Assembly (NCBI GenBank): GCA_046303515.1
Contig: JBKCGI010000226.1
Coordinates: 1 to 64,000 of the forward strand
Length of the DNA: 64,000 nucleotides
Origin: M2408 sp046303515
GTDB lineage: Bacteria; Bacteroidota; Bacteroidia; Flavobacteriales_D; Crocinitomicaceae
Direction of reading: 5' to 3'
The notes beneath the pieces were generated by a model. The model made no database searches. It was given only the letters and a program-made list of their open reading frames with translations, and was not told where the DNA came from. Shown here in pieces: positions 24,575 through 31,593 of this stretch (its first letter is position 1; the number at the start of each line of letters is the position of its first letter). The position numbers and the translations under genes are program-made.

Positions 24575-25380
24575 ATATCCCTACGTTTAATATTTAGCAT
24601 CGATACAAAGTAGAAAACCAACACGAATAATACAGAAACTCCTAATAGTCCCCATAAATCTAAATTCAAAATTTCAATTTTATTTTGACGTTCCTCAAAA
24701 CTTGTTAAAACGCCTCTAATTGGACTTGGCGTAAGACTTGAAAATACATTTAAAGGAGTAAATGCATAAATTGCTTTTGGAATTATCGCTCCTGTAATCA
24801 CATCAATTACGGGAAATAGGGCAAAGGCCAAAATGGCCATCACAGTATGTCTGATTAAAACAACAAAAAACAAGGCCAATGAATAATAACAAATTGCTTG
24901 AAAAAAGAACACGAAAATATAGTGGCTGTTTGTATATAAATCAATTTCTTTTGAGTTTATTAATCCAAAAACTAATGCGACTAAAAAACTGTAAATTGTA
25001 ACAAAAGCGGCCAAAAAGACTACCAAAGATAATTTTCCAAGAATGACTTTTTTCTTGCTTAAACCATCAATTATGTTTTGTTTGGAAGTTTTAAAACTAA
25101 ATTCATAACTTAAAACCATTACAACAATGATTCCAACTACGATATGAAACCAACTGGAAGCATAAAAAGTAAATTTCCATATTTCTGGGAATTCCCAAAT
25201 TGAAGGTGGTTTTAATCCCGTCATTGGGTTAAATAATACAGGGAAAAGAAATGCCTTTAAAAAAGAGGAGGCAACATACATGAAAACAGGAACTAAGGCC
25301 ATGTAAATTAATAAAATCACTTTTAAAGGGGTAAATTTTCTAAGCTTAGCAAATTCAATTGCTATAATTTCTTTCATCAT
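24571..25380 (-). CDS. ABC transporter permease, ABC-2 type, 269 aa
   Basis: Six or so transmembrane helices in an ABC-2 (DrrB/NatB-like) arrangement with a periplasmic segment between helices 1 and 2 (FNPMTGLKPPSIWEFPEIW) and the coupling-type stretch SFKTSKQNIIDGLSKKKVILGK. It starts three bases after the ATPase gene ends and overlaps coaX by four bases. With its ATPase it forms an exporter of unknown substrate; natural candidates are lipids, drugs or sodium, none supported specifically. Confidence 0.9.
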   Translation of the reverse strand: MMKEIIAIEFAKLRKFTPLKVILLIYMALVPVFMYVASSFLKAFLFPVLFNPMTGLKPPSIWEFPEIWKFTFYASSWFHIVVGIIVVMVLSYEFSFKTSKQNIIDGLSKKKVILGKLSLVVFLAAFVTIYSFLVALVFGLINSKEIDLYTNSHYIFVFFFQAICYYSLALFFVVLIRHTVMAILAFALFPVIDVITGAIIPKAIYAFTPLNVFSSLTPSPIRGVLTSFEERQNKIEILNLDLWGLLGVSVLFVLVFYFVSMLNIKRRDI

Positions 25381-25383
25381 GAC

Positions 25384-26283
25384 TTAAGATTTTATAATTT
25401 CTAAGAAAGTTGTTTCTAAATTTTTACGATGTTCCTTGATTCCTGATAGATAGATTCCTTTTTCAGCAATCATTTTGTTTAAAAGGTCAGTTTCAAATTC
25501 GTCAGCAACGCTTACAATGAGTTCATTGTCTCTAATATCAATAAATTTAACATCAGAACTTTGATCTATAATTTCTTTTAATTTAGTTAAATCTCTTGCT
25601 TTTAGTAATACTAATCTTTCTTGCGATAAAATTTCTTGAATACTTCCAATTTGCAACAATTCACCTTTACGCATGATGGCAACGTGGGTACAAATTTTCT
25701 CGATTTCATCCAAAATATGTGATGCGATGATAATTGTTTTGCCTTCTTTTGCAATTTCGAGAATGATATTTCTGATTTCAGCAATTCCTTCAGGATCCAA
25801 ACCATTTGTTGGTTCATCTAAAACATAAACATCAGGATTTGAAAGCATGGTTGAAGCCAAAGCTAATCGTTGTTTCATTCCTAAAGAAAACGTCCTGAAT
25901 TTAGATTTTTTGCGCTCAAATAAGTTTACACGTTTCAAAACTTCGTCAATTCGATTTTCATAATCAATTAATCCTTTAATTTTTGCAACAACAACTAAAT
26001 TGTCGTAAGCATTTAAATAGGGATAGAAGTTTGGAGTTTCCAAAAGTGCGCCAATTCGCTTACGGTTTTCATCGGAAGTTCCATTGTTGAACCATGAAAA
26101 ATCTCCTTTGTTTGCTCTTAAAACGCCAAGAAGAATTCCTAAAGTAGTCGTTTTACCACTACCGTTCGGCCCTAGAAGTCCAAAGACTTGACCTTGTTGC
26201 ACCGAAAAGCTTAATTCTTTCAAAGCAACAACATCCTTGTAGACTTTGCGCAAACCTTTTATTTCTAAAATTGTATTTTCCAT
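25384..26283 (-). CDS. ABC transporter ATP-binding protein, 299 aa
   Basis: A complete nucleotide-binding domain: Walker A GPNGSGKTTTLG, Q-loop region, signature FSLGMKQRLALA, Walker B VYVLDEPTNGLDPEG and switch H in IIASHILDEIEKI. An additional C-terminal domain of about 80 residues is typical of ABC-2 exporters (CcmA/NatA type). First gene of the operon that continues through the permease, coaX, an outer-membrane protein, lptC, a small membrane protein and the MutS2-like gene. No clear TAnnTTTG box was found in front of it. Confidence 0.95.
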   Translation of the reverse strand: MENTILEIKGLRKVYKDVVALKELSFSVQQGQVFGLLGPNGSGKTTTLGILLGVLRANKGDFSWFNNGTSDENRKRIGALLETPNFYPYLNAYDNLVVVAKIKGLIDYENRIDEVLKRVNLFERKKSKFRTFSLGMKQRLALASTMLSNPDVYVLDEPTNGLDPEGIAEIRNIILEIAKEGKTIIIASHILDEIEKICTHVAIMRKGELLQIGSIQEILSQERLVLLKARDLTKLKEIIDQSSDVKFIDIRDNELIVSVADEFETDLLNKMIAEKGIYLSGIKEHRKNLETTFLEIIKS

Positions 26284-26437
26284 TTGTGAAAAAATATTTT
26301 AACGAAATTAATATTTTTTGTTTGTCTGAGCTTAAAAAAAATATAAAAGGAGAAATTTCATGATAAAAGTTAGTTGAAATGTTGTGAAAATTATGTAATA
26401 TTGGAACAGTATTTGGCCATCACCAAAAAGAAATAAT

Positions 26438-26971
26438 ATGAAATACTTAAGTCTAATTTTAGTTTGTTTGCTATTTGCTTGCAAAAATGAGTCTGCAAAA
26501 CAAAATGAAAAAATAGAGTCAAAAAAAGAAACGCTTTTTTGCACGAATGAATCTGGAGATGATGCAGGATTTAAAAATGCAAAAGGTGAAATTGTAATTC
26601 CTGTTGGCAAATACAGTAAAATTTGGACTCAAAAATTTAAAGATTTCGCAATCGTTTTTGATAAAAAAAACACAAAAGGTAAAGTTGTAGCAATTGATCA
26701 AACGGAAAAAGTTTTGTTCGAAGTGTACATGTTTGATAATTATCCAGATGAAGCTAGCGAAGGTTTGTTTCGTGTAAAACAAAATGAGAAAGTTGGTTTT
26801 GCGAACGAAAAAGGAGAAATTGTGATTCCTTGCAAATACGCCTGTGCATTTCCTTTTGAAAATGGTAAAGCTAAGGTGGCTGTAGAATGCAAAGAAATAA
26901 GCGAGGGAGAACATACTTCTTGCGAATCAGAAAATTGGATTTTTATTGATAAAGAAGGAAAAACAAAATAA
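26438..26971 (+). CDS. WG-repeat lipoprotein, 177 aa
   Basis: The lipoprotein signal MKYLSLILVCLLFAC is followed by WG (KWG) beta-propeller-like repeats: AGFKNAKGEIVIPVGKYSKI, VGFANEKGEIVIPCKYACAF and NWIFIDKEGKTK. These short repeats are typical of secreted or surface lipoproteins of unknown binding function. It is separated by only seven bases from the next lipoprotein gene, with which it is probably co-transcribed. The 150-base region to the divergent ABC operon holds no other gene. Confidence 0.9.
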   Translation: MKYLSLILVCLLFACKNESAKQNEKIESKKETLFCTNESGDDAGFKNAKGEIVIPVGKYSKIWTQKFKDFAIVFDKKNTKGKVVAIDQTEKVLFEVYMFDNYPDEASEGLFRVKQNEKVGFANEKGEIVIPCKYACAFPFENGKAKVAVECKEISEGEHTSCESENWIFIDKEGKTK

Positions 26972-26978
26972 TTATAAA

Positions 26979-27422
26979 ATGAAAAAGATAGTTGTTGGAA
27001 TAATGTTTTTGGGATCATTAATCGCATGTAAACCATCAGTAGTTAAGGAAAAAATAAATAAAGCTGGTGATGTAGCAGGTCAAACTGCAGGAGAATTTTT
27101 CGAAGGAGTTTCCAAAGGAGTTCAAAAAGCTTTTGATGTAGATATTGATTTACCTGAAAATTTAAAAACGCAAGGAATAGAATTTGGGAAGTCAACTATT
27201 TCTTCTGATTCTGTTGGTTCTGATAATTTATTGAATTTATACGTGATTTTCAATAAGGATTTCAAAGGTGAATTTACTGCTAAGGTGTTAGATGACAAAT
27301 CTAAAGAAATGGGAAGAGCAAGAACTGAAATTTTAGGTAAAAAAGGTGATGCCAAGTTTTTTATGTTTCATTTTGATGAAAAAACAAATATTGACAGTAA
27401 AAATAAAATTGTTGTTCAATAA
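26979..27422 (+). CDS. Small hypothetical lipoprotein, 147 aa
   Basis: The start MKKIVVGIMFLGSLIACK is a clear lipoprotein signal. An in-frame Met 33 bases earlier is unlikely because it would put the signal inside the protein and overlap the upstream gene. The mature part has an amphipathic helix (KINKAGDVAGQTAGEFFEG) then a beta domain (LLNLYVIFNKDFKGEFTAKVLD). No family recognised. The stop codon overlaps the start of the SDR gene (TAATG), so the three genes 26438-28138 form a unit. Confidence 0.82.
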   Translation: MKKIVVGIMFLGSLIACKPSVVKEKINKAGDVAGQTAGEFFEGVSKGVQKAFDVDIDLPENLKTQGIEFGKSTISSDSVGSDNLLNLYVIFNKDFKGEFTAKVLDDKSKEMGRARTEILGKKGDAKFFMFHFDEKTNIDSKNKIVVQ

Positions 27423-28138
27423 TGCACATTTCAAACAAAACCATTTTAATTTCAGGTGCTTCCAAAGGAATTGGTAAAACTTTAGCACTCGAATTAGCTC
27501 AAAAATCTTGTAATTTAGCCTTGATCGCTCGTTCAGATGTAGAATTAAAGGCAGTTCAAAAACAAGTTGTAAATTTAGGTTCAAGATGTGAAATTTTTAT
27601 TGGAGATATAAGTCACAATGATTTTATTGAAACCTTAGTAAGTGAAGTCTTGGAGTGTTTTGGAACAATTGATTTCCTGATTAATAATGCTGGAGTAGGA
27701 GATTTTGGTCCGATTGAAAATTATGCTGAAAGTTCATTCGATAAGATGTTTGATACGAATGTGAAGGGAACTTTTTTATTGTGTAAAAACGTTATTCCAG
27801 TTTTAAAAGCGAAGTCAAAAGGACATATTGTTAGTATCATTTCTGATGTTGGTAAACGCGATATTGCTAACGGGGCCTTATATTGCGCTTCCAAATTTGC
27901 ACAAGATGCTTTCACTTCAGCCATGCGCAAAGAACTGAGACCTTTTAACATCAAAGTTTCAAATATTTACTCTGGTCTAGTTGATTCTGAATTTCATGAG
28001 GGAGCACAAGGTTCTGAAGAACATGCACTTTGGCTAAAAACAAGTGATATGGCAAAATCAATATTATTTGTGATGAATCAAGATGAACATGTCGTGATTG
28101 ATGAGTTGATGATACATCCGATAAGTCAGGAGTATTAA
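27422..28138 (+). CDS. Short-chain dehydrogenase/reductase (SDR), 238 aa
   Basis: A classical SDR: cofactor loop GASKGIGKTLAL, LINNAGVGDFGP (the NNAG motif), active-site Ser in SIISDVGKRD and YCASKFAQDAF with the catalytic Tyr-x-x-x-Lys. The Rossmann fold is complete at 238 residues. The residue pattern at the end of beta-2 (ARSDVELKAVQ) favours NADP(H). The substrate is unknown. Translational coupling to two small lipoprotein genes is unusual for an SDR and may be incidental. Confidence 0.92.
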   Translation: MHISNKTILISGASKGIGKTLALELAQKSCNLALIARSDVELKAVQKQVVNLGSRCEIFIGDISHNDFIETLVSEVLECFGTIDFLINNAGVGDFGPIENYAESSFDKMFDTNVKGTFLLCKNVIPVLKAKSKGHIVSIISDVGKRDIANGALYCASKFAQDAFTSAMRKELRPFNIKVSNIYSGLVDSEFHEGAQGSEEHALWLKTSDMAKSILFVMNQDEHVVIDELMIHPISQEY

Positions 28139-28209
28139 TTATGGTTGTTTTTAATCAAAGGTTTTGCTGTTAATAGTTGACAAAAGCACAAATTTCTTTT
28201 TCAAAATCT

Positions 28210-29523
28210 TCAATCTAAAGTGTAGTTCAAATTAACCTTAGCTTTTAATTGATTCAAAAGAGAATACAAACCAAAGAAAGTACGCATGATATAAATGGCA
28301 TGTTTTGAACTTCTTGCGGCATTGATTGACCTAATTTCTTTGTTTTTGGAAATCGATTCACCGAATTCATAAATTTGTTTGAAGTAATTGTCGTCACCAA
28401 AATCAAAGGATTCGGTGTGAAATGGTTTTGCCAAAAGGGAAATCATTTGTTTGTAAAGTCCCTTTAACATTTCTTTTTGGCTTTCGCTATCTTCTTTTTT
28501 GAAAAAGTCTAGTTTTTCATATAAATCGTATAAGTTGACTTCATTTTCAAAAATGTTAGGTTTCAGCAATTGGAAATAATTGTCAAAAAAATCAGCAGGA
28601 ATTTCTTTTACGCAGCCAAAATCTAAGGGACAAAGTTCATTTTGACTATTTACAATAAAATTGCCAGGATGCGGATCTGCATGGACCATCCGTAAGGTTT
28701 TCATTTGAAACAAATAGAAATCCCACATTGCTTGTCCAATTTTGTTGCGAATTTCCTGAGTGGGGTTTGTTTTCAAAAAATCTGGAAACATTTGACCTTC
28801 CAACCAGTCCATGGTTAAAATGCGTTTACTAGAATATGCTGGATAATAGCTCGAAAATTTTAAATTGGGAATGTGTTTACAAGAATTTGAAATAGAAGTA
28901 GACCTTTCGAGTTCTAAACTATAATCTGTTTCCTCAATCAATTTGGATTCTAATTCTTCCAGATACATGTTCAGATCAGAAGATTTCATTTTAAGTAGCT
29001 GAGAAGCAAATGGTTTCACTAACTTTAAATCTGAACTTATGGAATTCGCTACACCTGGATATTGAATTTTTACGGCAAAATCTTTTTCACCAATGCGAGC
29101 TTTATGTACTTGACCAATACTGGCTGCATGAACTGCATTTTTTGAAAATTCATCAAATATTTCCAAAGGTTTTTTGTGCATCAACTGCTGAAAAGTTTTC
29201 AAAATCAGCGGATATGATAAAGCTGGAGCGTTGTATTGCGCCAAGGAAAATTTGTCTTGATAAGATTTAGGTAAAACTTGGTCATCCATACTCATCATTT
29301 GTGCTACTTTCAGCGCACTTCCTTTCATTTCGCTCAGGGTTTTATATATGTCTTGAGCATTGTCTTCATGCAAACTTTCTTTCGTTGTGCTCGAATCAAA
29401 GGTTTTCTTTGCAAAATATTTGATGTAATTTCCACCCACTTTTGCTCCAGTGCCAACAATTTTTGCCGCCCGACTAATTTTTGAGGTCGGAATACTTTTT
29501 AAACCTTTGATTTCCTCTTCCAT
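28210..29523 (-). CDS. ABC1/AarF/UbiB-family atypical kinase, 437 aa
   Basis: ABC1 family features: an Ala-rich nucleotide loop and KxGQ-like motif (SALKVAQMMSMD), VKIQYPGV with the invariant Lys, ADPHPGNFIV catalytic loop, and LDFGCVKEIP (DFG). Family members such as UbiB and COQ8 support quinone biosynthesis or lipid-related ATPase activity. The N-terminal motif is the QPQ-less, Gln-containing 'KVAQ' form seen in Bacteroidota versions. Its start is three bases after the stop of the TetR-like regulator, forming a two-gene operon. Confidence 0.9.
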   Translation of the reverse strand: MEEEIKGLKSIPTSKISRAAKIVGTGAKVGGNYIKYFAKKTFDSSTTKESLHEDNAQDIYKTLSEMKGSALKVAQMMSMDDQVLPKSYQDKFSLAQYNAPALSYPLILKTFQQLMHKKPLEIFDEFSKNAVHAASIGQVHKARIGEKDFAVKIQYPGVANSISSDLKLVKPFASQLLKMKSSDLNMYLEELESKLIEETDYSLELERSTSISNSCKHIPNLKFSSYYPAYSSKRILTMDWLEGQMFPDFLKTNPTQEIRNKIGQAMWDFYLFQMKTLRMVHADPHPGNFIVNSQNELCPLDFGCVKEIPADFFDNYFQLLKPNIFENEVNLYDLYEKLDFFKKEDSESQKEMLKGLYKQMISLLAKPFHTESFDFGDDNYFKQIYEFGESISKNKEIRSINAARSSKHAIYIMRTFFGLYSLLNQLKAKVNLNYTLD

Positions 29524-29526
29524 GAG

Positions 29527-30159
29527 TTAAAATATTTTAGTTTTTAGAGCAAATTTCCCGAAGTCGATAAGGGAATCTAGTGGACTTTTTTCGAGCATAT
29601 CGAAGCTTAAATTCACGCTCTTTTCGATTGCTGCATCTGTAATGCTGAATTCATCAGATTCATCATTTAGCCAAACACGAAACAGATAGGTAAAAATTAA
29701 CTTGTATGCTTTATGAGAATGTGCATCGATTAAGCTTCTTTCCTGAATTTCTTGATTAATTCGAGCTTCTTGTAATATTTCTTGTGTGAAGCAATCCAAT
29801 TCAGACAAAAAAGTTGACCAGTCTTTGCTTTGTGAAAGCACATTTTTAGAATCGGAATATTTGTATACAAAATAACTTCTTTGGTTTAAAAACTCTTCAA
29901 AAAGTGTGAAAAATAATGCCAAAATCTTTTCTCTACCAGAATAGGTTTCAAAGTTTTCATCAGCTAACAATCGCTCTTTTGTAGTTAAAAGTAATTGCAG
30001 TGGAATGGTTTTAGCGAGTGCATCCAAACTTTTAAAGTGCTTGTAGAATTCCTTTTCCTCTAATTTAATTTTTTTGCACAATTCCAAAACAGAATTTACC
30101 TTCCTACCATTTAGTAATTCAAATTCTATGTATGCTTTGATTATTTTATCCTTAGTCAT
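29527..30159 (-). CDS. TetR-like transcriptional regulator, 210 aa
   Basis: The N-terminal 50 residues form a TetR-type three-helix DNA-binding region (DKIIKAYIEFELLNGRKVNSVLELCKKIKLEEKEFYKHFKSLDALAK). The YKHFKSLDAL recognition-helix pattern matches the family YxHF motif. The C-terminal helical domain is ligand-binding or dimerising and has no recognised subtype. It is co-transcribed with the ABC1-like kinase gene, which it may control. The function of this pair is not known to me. Confidence 0.82.
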   Translation of the reverse strand: MTKDKIIKAYIEFELLNGRKVNSVLELCKKIKLEEKEFYKHFKSLDALAKTIPLQLLLTTKERLLADENFETYSGREKILALFFTLFEEFLNQRSYFVYKYSDSKNVLSQSKDWSTFLSELDCFTQEILQEARINQEIQERSLIDAHSHKAYKLIFTYLFRVWLNDESDEFSITDAAIEKSVNLSFDMLEKSPLDSLIDFGKFALKTKIF

Positions 30160-30234
30160 GTTGAAGCTTTAACAGGTAAACAACTGAAAGGGATTTGTGT
30201 TTCGAAGTTTGAATTTTAGTTTAAAAAAAATCAG

Positions 30235-30753
30235 TTATTCAGACTCACTTTTAAACCCAATTTTCTTCCTCTGTGTTTGAATTGTAACTTTCTTATCTTT
30301 TTGAATTAGAAAATTTATGGCTTCAAAAACATCAGCAAACTGTTTGTCGTATTTGTTTTCTAATTCCTTCAATTTATTTGAGATTTCTAGATAATTAATT
30401 GTAAATTGCTTTATTGCAATAAATGCTCGAATAATTGACACACTAGTTTTTCTAGCTTTTTCGCTTTTGAGAACATTTGCTAACATTGCTACACCATGTT
30501 CAGTGAAAACTAAAGGAAGTGCTGTTTTTGGACGTTTACTTGGTGATGTCATCACAATTTGTGATGACATCTCTTTCCATTCTATTTCATTAAGTTTGAA
30601 CATGAAGTCTATAGGGAAAATATCAATATTTCGTTTAACAGCCTGATTTAACACTCTGGTTTCAACTTCATATAATCGAGCAAGGTCATAATCAAGCATA
30701 ACTTTCATTCCTCGAATTTCATAGATATGGTGTTGGATTTGTTGTAATTCCAT
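30235..30753 (-). CDS. ORF6N domain-containing protein, 172 aa
   Basis: Residues about 8-95 match the ORF6N domain: IYEIRGMKVMLDYDLARLYEVETRVLNQAVKRN, FPIDFMFKLNEIEW and LPLVFTEHGVAMLANVL. A predicted coiled-coil C-terminus follows. ORF6N (KilA-N-related) domains occur in phage antirepressor-like proteins and, in Bacteroidota, as chromosomal single genes. No phage genes surround it. A perfect 12-bp inverted repeat lies inside the coding sequence (30545-30571, three-base loop). Confidence 0.88.
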   Translation of the reverse strand: MELQQIQHHIYEIRGMKVMLDYDLARLYEVETRVLNQAVKRNIDIFPIDFMFKLNEIEWKEMSSQIVMTSPSKRPKTALPLVFTEHGVAMLANVLKSEKARKTSVSIIRAFIAIKQFTINYLEISNKLKELENKYDKQFADVFEAINFLIQKDKKVTIQTQRKKIGFKSESE

Positions 30754-30819
30754 GGTTTGTTGTTTTTTTTAAAGGTTAACTAAAATTATAAAAAATAAAT
30801 GGAAATGAAAAATAAATTC

Positions 30820-30827
30820 TACATTTG
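30820..30827 (+). promoter_or_regulatory. Promoter -7 box for the DUF2019 gene, leaderless arrangement
   Basis: A perfect TACATTTG box ends only three bases before the ATG at 30831. Transcription should begin at or very near the start codon. The alternative TTG start at 30825 lies inside the box and is therefore unlikely. Confidence 0.5.
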
Positions 30828-30830
30828 AAT

Positions 30831-31199
30831 ATGAAAAATTTTAAGGAAAGTTTTTTAGATTTAGCATTGACACATGCCGAAGCCAAATATCAAGGTTTTG
30901 AAAGGGTGCCATTTGATGAAAATCGTCTTAGAGATTCGGTGAAAATATCCAATAAGGCTGTTAGCAAAATTAAAATATTATGCAAGAATGCTAAAGAAAA
31001 TGGGGAACTAGTTGATTTAATAGAGTTCATAAATCATGAGAATAAATATATAAGATGTTTAGCTGCAACATATTATTTATTTGTAGATAAAGAAATGGCT
31101 GTAAAGATATTAGAGGAACTTGAAAAACTACCTGTACCGAATTATGTAGATGCATATACAGTTCTGCATGCATTTAGAAGACGAGTATTGGAATTGTAG
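30831..31199 (+). CDS. DUF2019 family protein, 122 aa
   Basis: A small helical protein with the pattern ENKYIRCLAATYYLFVDKEMAVKILEEL. This is the HEAT-like core of DUF2019: one helical pair reading 'wvr..AAthaL...ekAl..Leel'. No enzymatic motif. I selected the ATG at 30831 because the upstream TTG codon overlaps the promoter box. Function unknown; proteins of this family are often found next to immunity or contact-dependent toxin genes, but none is visible here. Confidence 0.8.
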   Translation: MKNFKESFLDLALTHAEAKYQGFERVPFDENRLRDSVKISNKAVSKIKILCKNAKENGELVDLIEFINHENKYIRCLAATYYLFVDKEMAVKILEELEKLPVPNYVDAYTVLHAFRRRVLEL

Positions 31200-31523
31200 T
31201 TTTACGTTAAATAATAAGTCCTGCTCTTGCGCAAACGAATATGAAACGCTTTGGGCAAACTTTGAATAGGAAAAACAAAGCGAACGGCAGCAAGCTCTTG
31301 TTTTTACAAATGAAAAGACGCTCGAAAAAGTTGAATAGCAGTTGTAGCAAGTTAAGGCAGCCAAAAACTTTTACTAATTTTTATTTTAAATCGTTCCTTA
31401 CTATCTGATATCCAATAATTACATACTACTAAGTTCTAACTAAATACTAGTAACTAACATCCCTTGTTAAAAAGTATTCAAAAACTATTGGAAAAGTATT
31501 TACTAAATCAATTTTATAATTAC
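31200..31523. other. Long intergenic region upstream of carB
   Basis: About 390 bases separate the DUF2019 gene and carB. No coding frame is convincing. A moderately GC-rich patch (31225-31365) contains an imperfect inverted repeat CGCTTTG (31248-31254) / CAAAGCG (31276-31282) and the palindrome TTGCGCAA nearby. Its 3' half is AT-rich and leads into the carB promoter box. This could hold a structured RNA or decayed sequence. Confidence 0.35.
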
Positions 31524-31531
31524 TATTTTTG
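31524..31531 (+). promoter_or_regulatory. Promoter -7 box for carB
   Basis: A perfect TATTTTTG, with a 62-base leader before the carB start codon. No TTG at the standard spacing. Confidence 0.5.
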
Positions 31532-31593
31532 CACTCAATTTGTAGTGAAGGTTTGCTCAAAGGGAATTATAAATTGAATCTTTAAAGGATATT

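Noticed and set aside
30235..30753. ORF6N gene as a prophage marker
   Set aside because: No integrase, terminase, capsid or att-like repeats nearby; solitary ORF6N genes are common in Bacteroidota chromosomes.
31128..31364. Leftward 78-residue frame in the spacer before carB
   Set aside because: It overlaps the 3' end of the DUF2019 gene on the other strand, has odd composition and no promoter or terminator support.
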